Virus record (IMG/VR): IMGVR_UViG_3300045286_000115
Span: 1-21,529 of that record
Reading direction: 5' to 3' (one strand)
Length of the DNA stretch: 21,529 nucleotides
Source: a virus
A model generated the notes under the pieces. That model did not search any database, was not told where the DNA came from, and saw only the letters and a list, made by a program, of their open reading frames with translations. Positions 1 to 6,201 of the stretch are shown in pieces (position 1 is the first letter of the stretch; each line of letters opens with the position of its first letter). The translations under genes and the position numbers were made by a program.

Positions 1-219
1 TCGACATCTGACGCTACGGGCGCGCGCATCGCGGCTCTTGGCGACGCCCACGTGTGCGACCTGACGCCCCGTCCTGCATTGCAGGTATGGGGCACGGTGG
101 CTTTCGCGCAGCCCATGACTGGCATTCACTGCTATCCCTGCCCCGTCTGCCAGGGCACTCGTCGGATGCTTGCTTGCACCATCTGCAACAACACTGGCCG
201 CTTTGCGGACTATCCATGA
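1..219 (+). CDS. small zinc-finger protein, 3' end (5' end outside window)
   Basis: An open frame runs from base 1 to TGA at 217-219 without an internal stop, giving 72 residues of a protein whose start lies left of the window. Its C-terminal third has two paired-cysteine knuckles, CPVCQG and CTICNNTG, 10 residues apart from the last Cys of the first to the first Cys of the second. This resembles half of a DnaJ-type CxxCxGxG zinc-binding region. The first in-frame ATG is at 115, but the frame is open further upstream, so I do not choose it as start. The stop overlaps the ATG of the aminotransferase gene (ATGA, 216-219), so the two are probably translationally coupled. Small phage proteins with such knuckles are often unassigned; no specific role can be given. 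It could be a stray open frame, but the clean knuckles and the ATGA junction argue for a real gene. Confidence 0.6.
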   Translation, partial: STSDATGARIAALGDAHVCDLTPRPALQVWGTVAFAQPMTGIHCYPCPVCQGTRRMLACTICNNTGRFADYP

Positions 220-1250
220 TCAAGGTTTTGATCCCCGATCTCCCGAGCCCGCAAGCGATTCTGCCGTACCTCGAAGAGATGCACAACAGTGCGCAATACG
301 TGAACGACTGCCCGCTCGTACAGCGCTTCGAGGGCGCTTTGTCCGAGATCACCGGCTACCCGGTTGCAGTGGTGTCGAATGGCACGGTCGCGCTCGAACT
401 CGCCTTGCGCGCCCTCGAACTGCCCCCGCGGTCGCTGGTGCTGGTGCCGTCCGTCACCTATGTTGCATCAGGGCAGGCGATCCGCAACGCCGGGCTCACG
501 CCCGTGCTGGCCGACGTCGACCCGATGACTTGGCTGCTGACGCCCGAGTACGCAGCGAACACTGTGCGAGATCTCGACATCCGGGCGGTCATGCCTGTTG
601 CTGCATTCGGCGCCCGGCTGCCGCTACGCGAGTGGGCTCGCTTCCAAGGTGAAACTGACGTAAAGGTGATCGTCGACGGCGCCGGCAGCCTGTACTCGCA
701 GCAAGAGCAGGTTCCGATCCCGATCTGCTACTCGCTACACGCGACCAAGTTCCTCGGGGTCGGTGAAGGTGGCTTCGTGACAGGGCCCGGTGACTTCGTG
801 AAGAAGGTTCACTCACTTGCGAACTTCGGCCCGTACGGCACGAACGGCAAGATGTCGGGCTTTCACGCTGCAGTGGGGCTTGCAGCCCTTGCCGACGAAT
901 TTCAGCTTGCAACGAAGCGCATAGCTACTTTCGTACAGGAAGCTGCTTACCGAAACAGCCTGCCGCCCTGGGTCGGCCAGCAGCAGGCATCTATCATCGG
1001 TCGCACGGTCATGCCGATCCTCGTGCCGCGCCGTCGTGACCTGATCGAGGCGGCACTGCTCGAAGCCGGCATCGAGACGAAGCGATGGTACTGCCCGCTG
1101 CTTCATGAACGTGAAGAGTTCGACTGCGACCTGCTGCCCCTGGTGCATGCCCGCATCATCGGTGAACACCTGATCGGACTGCCTTTCCATTCGCAACTAA
1201 AGGCGACTGACGTTCAGCACATCTGCGACACACTGCGAAGGTTCCCCTGA
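216..1250 (+). CDS. DegT/DnrJ/EryC1/StrS-family PLP-dependent sugar aminotransferase
   Basis: This 344-residue protein matches the fold-type I aminotransferases that convert keto groups of nucleotide-linked deoxysugars to amines, using PLP and usually glutamate. Visible marks are the phosphate-binding SNGTVALELAL segment near residues 64-74, the cofactor-pairing aspartate in DGAGS (D154), and the Schiff-base lysine in SLHATKFLGVGEGG (K178) followed by the typical GEGG turn. It is slightly shorter than the usual 360-400 residues. I chose ATG 216 because it overlaps the preceding stop (ATGA) and begins right before the family's N-terminal region; an in-frame ATG at 54 would add 54 residues unlike the family. 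The stop at 1248-1250 overlaps the next ATG (TGATG). The following dehydratase probably supplies the 4-keto-6-deoxy substrate, so the product could be a 4-amino-4,6-dideoxy or 3-amino-3,6-dideoxy sugar nucleotide. The exact position is not predictable here. Confidence 0.9.
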   Translation: MIKVLIPDLPSPQAILPYLEEMHNSAQYVNDCPLVQRFEGALSEITGYPVAVVSNGTVALELALRALELPPRSLVLVPSVTYVASGQAIRNAGLTPVLADVDPMTWLLTPEYAANTVRDLDIRAVMPVAAFGARLPLREWARFQGETDVKVIVDGAGSLYSQQEQVPIPICYSLHATKFLGVGEGGFVTGPGDFVKKVHSLANFGPYGTNGKMSGFHAAVGLAALADEFQLATKRIATFVQEAAYRNSLPPWVGQQQASIIGRTVMPILVPRRRDLIEAALLEAGIETKRWYCPLLHEREEFDCDLLPLVHARIIGEHLIGLPFHSQLKATDVQHICDTLRRFP

Positions 1251-2230
1251 TGCGCATCATTGTCACCGGCGGCTTCGGGTTCATCGGATCCGAGTTCATC
1301 CGCCTTGCCTCGAAGCACGGGCATACACTGCTGAACGTCGACGCCCGCACCTACGCTGCCCGGGTTGAAAACCTCGTGCCAATGCCGAAAGGCATGATCG
1401 GCACCGTGACCGCAGACATCTGCGAAGCGAACACGATCCACACGGTCTTCAGCAGTTTCAACCCGCACGCCCTGGTGAACTTCGCCGCTGAGACTCATGT
1501 CGGCCGCTCGATCGCCGACCGTGAGGCCTTCCTGCGCTCGAACGTGATCGGTGTCGACGTGCTGCTGAACGAAGCCTGCAGGTACATGCGCCTCGTGCGC
1601 AACCCCGATTTCAAGTTCCTGCAGGTGTCGACCGACGAGGTGTTCGGTTCACTCAAGGGCGAACAGCTGCCGTGGAGTGAGTCTGCACCTTACGCACCGA
1701 ACAACCCCTATGCTGCCAGCAAGGCGGCCGCCGACCACATGGTCCGGGCCTACGCTCACACCTTCAGGTTGCAAGTGGTGATCACGCACGGTTCAAACAC
1801 TTACGGGCCTGCGCAGCATCCCGAGAAGTTGATCCCGACTCTTACGCTGCAGGCTGCAGCCGGACAGCCCATGACGTTACACGGCGACGGCTTGAACATT
1901 CGCGACTGGCTGCACGTGTCGAACCACGCTGAAGGCATTCTGCGTGCGCTGGAGTTCGGCATGCCCGGCGCGACATACAACTTCGGCGGCGGGTGCGAGC
2001 GTACGAACCTCGACATCGCGCGCATGGTCTGGTCTGCACTGCAAGAGGGCGAACCGAAGATCTCGTTCATTGAAGACCGGCCCGGAAACGATTTGCGATA
2101 CGGGCTCGATTTCTCTGCTGCTGCGCGTGACCTTGCATGGTCGCCCGGCCCGCTAATCGAGACGCAGATTGCCGAAGTCGCTCGCTGGTACGCAAAGAAC
2201 CCTTACTACAAGGATGAGTATGGCTGCTGA
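1250..2230 (+). CDS. NAD-dependent NDP-glucose 4,6-dehydratase (RmlB-like extended SDR)
   Basis: The 326-residue product has the full extended short-chain dehydrogenase signature. The NAD-binding loop is TGGFGFIGS (residues 6-14). The conserved NFAAETHVGRSI segment follows (78-89), then the dehydratase-specific STDEVFGS (S127, T128, D129, E130), the catalytic pair Y154/K158 in YAASK, and NTYGP...PEKLIPT with GDGLNIRDWLHV further on. The TDE triad is the hallmark of enzymes that turn dTDP- or UDP-glucose into the 4-keto-6-deoxy derivative, which distinguishes it from plain 4-epimerases. It is somewhat shorter than cellular RmlB (about 350). The ATG overlaps the aminotransferase stop, and the last 11 bases overlap the glycosyltransferase start, so all three are one coupled unit. 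No nucleotidyltransferase to make dTDP-glucose is visible; it may lie to the left or come from the host. Confidence 0.92.
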   Translation: MRIIVTGGFGFIGSEFIRLASKHGHTLLNVDARTYAARVENLVPMPKGMIGTVTADICEANTIHTVFSSFNPHALVNFAAETHVGRSIADREAFLRSNVIGVDVLLNEACRYMRLVRNPDFKFLQVSTDEVFGSLKGEQLPWSESAPYAPNNPYAASKAAADHMVRAYAHTFRLQVVITHGSNTYGPAQHPEKLIPTLTLQAAAGQPMTLHGDGLNIRDWLHVSNHAEGILRALEFGMPGATYNFGGGCERTNLDIARMVWSALQEGEPKISFIEDRPGNDLRYGLDFSAAARDLAWSPGPLIETQIAEVARWYAKNPYYKDEYGC

Positions 2231-4085
2231 AGATCCGAAGAAACTGCGCGCCGTCATCCCGAACGTCGCCCTCGAAGTCTTTGAGAAGGCGGTCTACACA
2301 GGCGACTTGGAGCGCGCGGGCACTTTGATGCACGACATGATCGTGAAGCTGAAGACAGGCGCGGGCTTCATCCACTATTCAGCCGATCCTCGCATCGCTC
2401 AGGTGCTGTACACCCGAGCCTGTGCGGCAATCGTCGCGCTGCTGATGAATCCGAAGTTCGAGTTGTCATCGGTAGGCTTCAACACACTTGCGGCTGAGCA
2501 CGCCACGATCGATCTGCTGTTCCGCGCGAGCGCTTTCGGCACGAGCGACCACATGCTGCCGCTGGTGAGCAAGAACGAGAACGCGCCCTCGGGCGAATTG
2601 CAGTTCGAGGCCGGCCCGATGCTGGTGAAGTACCTTCTGACGCACTCGCTGCGCAGCGGCTTCGCCCTGAACTACCGGGTGACGTTCAGTCGCTCGCCTG
2701 ACGCAACCTTCGCGCTGTGGGCGGGCATGCTAGCTGCCCTGGTGACAACGAACGCCGTTGCGCAGAAGCGGCGCGAGGAACTGCTCGAAGTGCACGACGT
2801 CTTCGAGAACTGCCTGATCCCGACCGAATCCCTGTCGACGATCAGCGATGCCTTCATGTACACCTCGTACGGGCTGCGCGCCGACAAGCACGAGGCGAAG
2901 CGCACGATCTCTCGCCTGTTCGCCAAAACTCTGCGCCATCACAACGTGCCGCTGCCGACTCCCGAAGAACTGGCAGCCCGGTGGGATGCGCTGTGCGCTA
3001 GCTCGAAGCCCCTCATGGTCGTTGGACTCGAAGCGTTCGGCTCAGTGCATGCGATGTACCGCGTGTACGCCCCGATCATGCGGCAGCTTCGTCGCAAGTT
3101 CTACCTGATCGGAATCAGTCGCGAGTCGGAGATCGACGACGACGCGAAGCGCGAGTTCGACGAGTGGCGCGAGATCCCCGCGGCAGGCGCAGGCATCGCG
3201 GATATCACGCGCATGATCAACGAGATTGCGCCGATGGTGATGTACTACCCATCGATCGGCATGGCTGTGTGGTGGGTGGCGCTGTCGTCGGTCAGGCTGG
3301 CACCGCTGCAGATCATGACCTTGGGCCACCCCGCGACGAGCGGATCACCTGAGATCGACTTTGTGCTTGCCGAAGAGAACACAATCGGCGATCACGATCT
3401 GTTCGTCGAACCGATCCGCTACTGGTCGCTAGGCGCGAACCGGTTTGTCATGCGCGATGACGCCGATCTGCCCGAGCCGCGCATCCCGGAACTTCGTGAG
3501 GGCCCGGTCAAGGTCGCGATCCCTTCAATGGTCGCGAAGCTAAACTTCGACTTCCTCGAACTGCTGAAGAAGGCTGCCGACGAAACCGAGACGCCGATCG
3601 AGTATCACTTCTTTCCGAACCAGATCGGGCTCACGCTGTTCCAGACCGCAGCGGAGATCCGGGATGTGCTGCCGACGGCGCGGATCTACGAGCGATCGCA
3701 CTACAACCAGTACATGCGCCAGATGCGCGAGTGCGACTTCATGGTCGTCACCTACCCTTTCGGGAACACGAACTCGACTCTCGACGCCTTGCACCTGGGC
3801 CTGCCCGTGCTGACGCTACGCGGCAACGAATGCCACTCGCGGTACGACTCGGTCATGCTCCAGAAGGCAGGCCTGCCTGAATTTCTGATCGCTGACACAC
3901 CCGGGGTGCTGATCGAGAAGATCGCTGTGCTTGCCGACAATGAAGTGTACCGATGGACCCTCGCAGAACAGGTGCGATCGGTTGACCTGCAGGCTGTGTT
4001 CTACGGCGACCCACCGAACCCGACCGAGATCGTCGACTTGGTCGACGACCTACTGCTCGAAGTCGCCCCCGGAGTGCTCGAATGA
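2220..4085 (+). CDS. HMW1C/NGT-like GT41 glycosyltransferase (putative cytoplasmic N-glycosyltransferase)
   Basis: This 621-residue protein resembles the soluble HMW1C/NGT branch of family GT41, which transfers hexose from a UDP-sugar to Asn in N-X-S/T. The first half is mostly helical, as in the family's N-terminal all-alpha domain. The GT-B catalytic part then shows a SVHAMYR block (H277), APLQIMTLGHPAT (H370), MVAKLN (K440), YPFGNTNSTLDA (F514 to D522), LGLPVLTLRGNECHSRYD and KAGLPEFLIA. As I recall, H277, K441 and D525 of the Actinobacillus pleuropneumoniae NGT are sugar-nucleotide or catalytic residues, and the positions here match within a few residues. There is no TPR array and no TM segment, so cytoplasmic action is expected. 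ATG 2220 is preferred because AAGGA lies 5 bases upstream, inside the end of the dehydratase gene; ATG 2214 is possible. The sugar-nucleotide genes just upstream suggest a matched donor. The acceptor is unknown. Confidence 0.88.
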   Translation: MAAEDPKKLRAVIPNVALEVFEKAVYTGDLERAGTLMHDMIVKLKTGAGFIHYSADPRIAQVLYTRACAAIVALLMNPKFELSSVGFNTLAAEHATIDLLFRASAFGTSDHMLPLVSKNENAPSGELQFEAGPMLVKYLLTHSLRSGFALNYRVTFSRSPDATFALWAGMLAALVTTNAVAQKRREELLEVHDVFENCLIPTESLSTISDAFMYTSYGLRADKHEAKRTISRLFAKTLRHHNVPLPTPEELAARWDALCASSKPLMVVGLEAFGSVHAMYRVYAPIMRQLRRKFYLIGISRESEIDDDAKREFDEWREIPAAGAGIADITRMINEIAPMVMYYPSIGMAVWWVALSSVRLAPLQIMTLGHPATSGSPEIDFVLAEENTIGDHDLFVEPIRYWSLGANRFVMRDDADLPEPRIPELREGPVKVAIPSMVAKLNFDFLELLKKAADETETPIEYHFFPNQIGLTLFQTAAEIRDVLPTARIYERSHYNQYMRQMRECDFMVVTYPFGNTNSTLDALHLGLPVLTLRGNECHSRYDSVMLQKAGLPEFLIADTPGVLIEKIAVLADNEVYRWTLAEQVRSVDLQAVFYGDPPNPTEIVDLVDDLLLEVAPGVLE

Positions 4086-4369
4086 AGAAGACCCCTTACA
4101 AGCCCCTGATCCCGTACACACCGGCCGGCGTGCCGCGGCTGCGCTTCAGGTGGATCGGCATGTACAGCCCTGCCGAACGGAAGACCCGGCTCTTCAAGGT
4201 GATCCGCAACAAGGGGCTGCCGGGCCTGCAAGGCGGCCACAGTGCGTTCGTGTCGGTGTCGCTCATGCCTGGGCTGTTCAGATGGGCTCGCCGGGGCAGC
4301 GAATGGCGTCTGACCGTCCTGGGCCTGTCGGTGCACTACCGCAAGTCGACATCCGGGCGGTTCGTATGA
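4082..4369 (+). CDS. hypothetical basic protein, 95 aa
   Basis: I do not recognise this family. The 95-residue product is rich in Lys and Arg, starts MKKTPYKPLIPYTP, and contains beta-prone stretches such as HSAFVSVSLMPGLF and WRLTVLGLSVHYR. No TM segment, signal peptide or cysteine motif is visible. Its ATG overlaps the glycosyltransferase stop (ATGA, 4082-4085) and its own stop overlaps the next ATG (4366-4369), so it belongs to the same translationally coupled chain. The high basic charge would allow nucleic-acid binding, but that is only a composition argument. The overlaps at both ends make a real gene likely. Confidence 0.7.
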   Translation: MKKTPYKPLIPYTPAGVPRLRFRWIGMYSPAERKTRLFKVIRNKGLPGLQGGHSAFVSVSLMPGLFRWARRGSEWRLTVLGLSVHYRKSTSGRFV

Positions 4370-4809
4370 AGCAAGAAATGGCTCTCGTGGCCGCCACTTG
4401 CGACCCGACCCTCGCGGGCAACGCCGCCCGCAAGACCCTGCGCGAGCAGACTGATGTGCTGATCCGCGAGGCCCTGCAGTTGAACTCGCTGCCAGCACTC
4501 GCCGCCCACGCCGGGCAGGTCATGCTGACGGTCGCCCAGATCCTTGTGAACGCCCAGGCCGAACCGGACGTGCCAGATTTGATCGAAGCGACTCAGGCAC
4601 TGATCGAAGACGGCCGAGCGGTCATGGACCGGGGCCTCATGATCGATTCACGCGAAACGCTACTCTGCGGCGCCGTGATGCTCGAACTCGCTTGCCGCGG
4701 GATCTTCCACGCCCTCGGGCTACCGTACGAGGCAGTGCTGAGTGCCGTTCTCGCAGGCGTCGATCTGGCGGCCCTGCTGCCCCCGAAGGCAGGTGAAGGT
4801 ACGGCCTGA
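4366..4809 (+). CDS. hypothetical helical protein, 147 aa
   Basis: No family is recognised. The product looks almost entirely alpha-helical, with alternating Ala/Leu-rich amphipathic stretches such as LPALAAHAGQVMLTVAQIL and EAVLSAVLAGVDLAALLPP. It has acidic patches in the middle and no signal peptide. The last third is hydrophobic, but charged residues interrupt it before it makes a convincing membrane span. I start it at ATG 4366, which overlaps the stop of the preceding gene (ATGA), rather than at upstream in-frame codons that would run antiparallel to the end of the glycosyltransferase frame. It is the penultimate gene of the plus-strand operon. It could be a small cytosolic regulatory or accessory protein. 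Confidence 0.7.
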   Translation: MKQEMALVAATCDPTLAGNAARKTLREQTDVLIREALQLNSLPALAAHAGQVMLTVAQILVNAQAEPDVPDLIEATQALIEDGRAVMDRGLMIDSRETLLCGAVMLELACRGIFHALGLPYEAVLSAVLAGVDLAALLPPKAGEGTA

Positions 4810-4820
4810 GGCTTCCGAGC

Positions 4821-5072
4821 ATGCGCCGCAGCACCGGATGGGACCTGGGCCTTCACTTTCAGTTCGTCCTCTGGCTGCTGAAAGTCAAGAGCCTGTCAGT
4901 TCAGGACGTCGTCAGCGTGTTCGGTATCGCGGCCTGCACTGCCCGCAATTGGTGCGCCGCAGCAGAAAAGATCGGCCTGTTGCAGCGACGACCGCGCTAC
5001 CGAGGGCCGCTGATCTGGGTCGTCCACCCCGACAAGGGTCTGCCGCCACGCCTAGCGGCCACGAGGCGGTAG
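4821..5072 (+). CDS. putative small winged helix-turn-helix protein
   Basis: The 83-residue product carries a likely helix-turn-helix at about residues 26-50 (SVQDVVSVFGIAACTARNW followed by a helix ending EKIGLLQRR). A short beta-wing-like stretch RGPLIWVVHPDKG comes next, and the whole is basic. This is the layout of small winged-helix DNA-binding proteins of phages, but I cannot name a family. A GAGG sits 9 bases before ATG 4821. It is the last gene of the left operon. Its final 21 bases overlap, tail to tail, the end of the minus-strand membrane-protein gene at 5052, so transcription from the two arms meets here. Being next to the junction, it might regulate one of the two operons; that is inference. 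Confidence 0.7.
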   Translation: MRRSTGWDLGLHFQFVLWLLKVKSLSVQDVVSVFGIAACTARNWCAAAEKIGLLQRRPRYRGPLIWVVHPDKGLPPRLAATRR

Positions 5073-5354
5073 CGTTCGAGCCTCTTCCAGCCGATCGAGC
5101 CGGTCATCGTAGTCCTTCAAGGTGCGCAGCACCACCTCTTGCCTTGTCTCGATCAGCGTGGTCCGATGTTCCATCGCTTGCACGTAGGCTGTGAACGCTT
5201 CTCTGGTCTGACGGTTCTCGCGCACGAGGTCGTCCACGGTGTTCCCGACCCACCGCACCGCGAGCGGTACGGCGAACGCCCAGGCTGCGAAAAGCGCGGC
5301 AGCTACTCGGGCCCAGAACTCGGTGCGCGATAGTGCTTGTCCTTCTTGTTCCAT
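5052..5354 (-). CDS. small membrane protein with one TM segment and a C-terminal coiled coil (putative lysis protein)
   Basis: The 100-residue product has a short N-terminus, one strongly hydrophobic segment at about residues 13-36 (FWARVAAALFAAWAFAVPLA and following), then about 60 residues of charged heptad-like helix (TVDDLVRENRQTREAFTAYV onward). An N-terminal anchor followed by a periplasmic coiled coil is the plan of Rz-type inner-membrane spanins, although these are usually nearer 150 residues. A holin accessory protein is the alternative. The start ATG at 5354 has a near-perfect TAGGAGG at 5364-5370, among the strongest ribosome sites in the window. It is the last minus-strand gene and runs 21 bases into the end of the convergent winged-helix gene. 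It is separated from the rest of the minus genes by a plus-strand gene and a 147-base gap. Confidence 0.75.
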   Translation of the reverse strand: MEQEGQALSRTEFWARVAAALFAAWAFAVPLAVRWVGNTVDDLVRENRQTREAFTAYVQAMEHRTTLIETRQEVVLRTLKDYDDRLDRLEEARTLPPRGR

Positions 5355-5476
5355 AGCCGCCTCCTAGTGAAGGCTCGCCACGGTTCCGTTCCCTGCCAAC
5401 TCCCCACCCTTGGGAAGCAACGGCCCCAACGAAGCCAATTGTCACCCAGAAGGTTTGTGCAGGGGCTAAGCTATCC

Positions 5477-5490
5477 CCACGTTCACGTGG
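5477..5490. promoter_or_regulatory. perfect inverted repeat before the 57-aa plus-strand gene (possible operator or leader hairpin)
   Basis: CCACGT and ACGTGG are perfectly complementary and separated only by TC. The repeat abuts AAGGA (5491-5495), the likely ribosome site of the gene starting at 5502. It lies in the only substantial non-coding gap of this region (5355-5501), which also separates divergent starts at 5354 (-) and 5502 (+). It could be a short dimer-protein operator or an RNA hairpin next to the ribosome site. A TTGTCA at 5439-5444 is a fair -35 box, but I see no good -10 at the right distance. The rest of the gap shows nothing I can name. Confidence 0.35.
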
Positions 5491-5501
5491 AAGGACTCAC
5501 G

Positions 5502-5675
5502 ATGGATTCGATCCTGTGGGCAGTCTGGATCACTTCAGGATGGGCCCTGGCGCACGGGCTGCTGCGGGTGCAGCAAACCAGCCATCAGATCACACTGTCC
5601 TTCTTCGCAGTGCCGGCCTGGGCGGCAGCAAGCGTACCGCTGACTGTAGTGTCGATCTTGATGAGGGTCGGCTAG
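5502..5675 (+). CDS. 57-aa protein with two hydrophobic segments (putative small holin-like membrane protein)
   Basis: The product has two predicted membrane spans, about residues 3-21 (SILWAVWITSGWALAHGLL) and 31-54 (ending SVPLTVVSILM), joined by a short polar loop. That is the size and topology of class II-like holins or small toxin-like membrane peptides, but no family is recognised. ATG 5502 is favoured over upstream in-frame codons because AAGGA lies 6 bases before it and the hydrophobic plan begins directly after it. The gene is on the plus strand inside a minus-strand gap. Its TAG stop (5673-5675) lies in CTAG, which also encodes the stop of the opposite-strand gene. Being antisense to the late operon, it would need its own promoter. 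Confidence 0.6.
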   Translation: MDSILWAVWITSGWALAHGLLRVQQTSHQITLSFFAVPAWAAASVPLTVVSILMRVG

Positions 5676-6055
5676 GGCAGCGCGATCGAGTAGGTGATCT
5701 CGACCCGTTGTCGTTCGAGCCGAAGGGCCCACCCCGTGAAGGCGGCCCCGACGGCACCGCCTGCGATCGTGACAGCAGCATCCTGCAGCGAGCACGTGTG
5801 CCCTGGGTGATGCTCGTCCCATGCCTCTTTCAGCACGCCGACTGCTGAAGCTGCGAGGAAGCCCCACATCGGCTTGTTGGTGGCTGCAGTGACGCCGGCA
5901 GCGATGAACGCCCCGCCGACTTCGTGGAATGCCTTGTCTTCACCGGTCCACTTGTCGTTCGTCAAGCATCGAGCCTGGGCTGCGATCGGCAGGCACAGGG
6001 TGAAGATGTAAGCCAGCTTGCACACCAGCGACCGACGAGCTAGACTGCTGATCAT
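5672..6055 (-). CDS. secreted YfiM/DUF2279-like protein
   Basis: The 127-residue product starts with a signal peptide: basic MISSLARRSLVCK, hydrophobic LAYIFTLCLPIA, then AQA before RC. The rest resembles the YfiM (DUF2279) family of putative outer-membrane or periplasmic proteins. It has WTGEDKAFH (D40, K41, H44), a Gly/Ala-rich helix, VLKEAWDEHHPG (K76, E77, W79, D80) and SLQDAAVTIAGGAVGAAF (D92 onward), all in the family order. Unlike YfiM itself, the cysteine near the cleavage site (C30) does not sit in a clear lipobox. The family's biochemical role is not known to me. Its ATG lies inside the palindrome TCATGA (6052-6057), shared with the start of the plus-strand lipoprotein. Its stop shares CTAG with the plus-strand membrane miniprotein. 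Only a weak GAAG-type ribosome site is present. Confidence 0.72.
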   Translation of the reverse strand: MISSLARRSLVCKLAYIFTLCLPIAAQARCLTNDKWTGEDKAFHEVGGAFIAAGVTAATNKPMWGFLAASAVGVLKEAWDEHHPGHTCSLQDAAVTIAGGAVGAAFTGWALRLERQRVEITYSIALP

Positions 6056-6200
6056 GAAAGCACTTCTTCTAGCCCTCTCGGCTGCACTGGCCCTTGGCGC
6101 GTGTGGAGGTGGCGACCTCGAGCCACCACCACCAGATCAACATCAGAAGACCACTCCGACACCGCCGAACTGTGTCGAGCATCCAACTTTGTGTCAGTAG
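6054..6200 (+). CDS. 48-aa proline-rich lipoprotein (putative o-spanin-like)
   Basis: The product begins with a lipoprotein signal peptide (MKALLLALSAALAL) and a lipobox LGAC with the modified cysteine at C17. A 31-residue mature part follows, rich in proline (EPPPPDQHQKTTPTPP), ending with two cysteines, C40 and C47. Tiny proline-rich lipoproteins of this kind include the Rz1-type outer-membrane spanins, although those usually lie on the same strand within or just after Rz. ATG 6054 is chosen for the signal peptide; the ribosome site is poor. The gene fills the gap between two minus-strand genes almost exactly: starts overlap by 2 bases and its TAG stop is one base from the opposite stop. 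A weak TTGCAC / 17 bases / TAGACT pair (6018-6046) might drive it. Its last nine residues resemble those of the facing minus-strand gene. Confidence 0.6.
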   Translation: MKALLLALSAALALGACGGGDLEPPPPDQHQKTTPTPPNCVEHPTLCQ

Positions 6201-6201
6201 C

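Noticed and set aside
54-215. Longer start for the aminotransferase at ATG 54
   Set aside because: The extra 54 residues do not resemble the family and run over the zinc-knuckle frame; ATG 216 has the ATGA coupling seen throughout the operon.
6018-6046. TTGCAC, 17 bases, TAGACT as a promoter for the plus-strand lipoprotein
   Set aside because: Spacing is right, but the boxes match consensus at only 3 and 4 of 6 positions, too weak to call in a 21 kb window.
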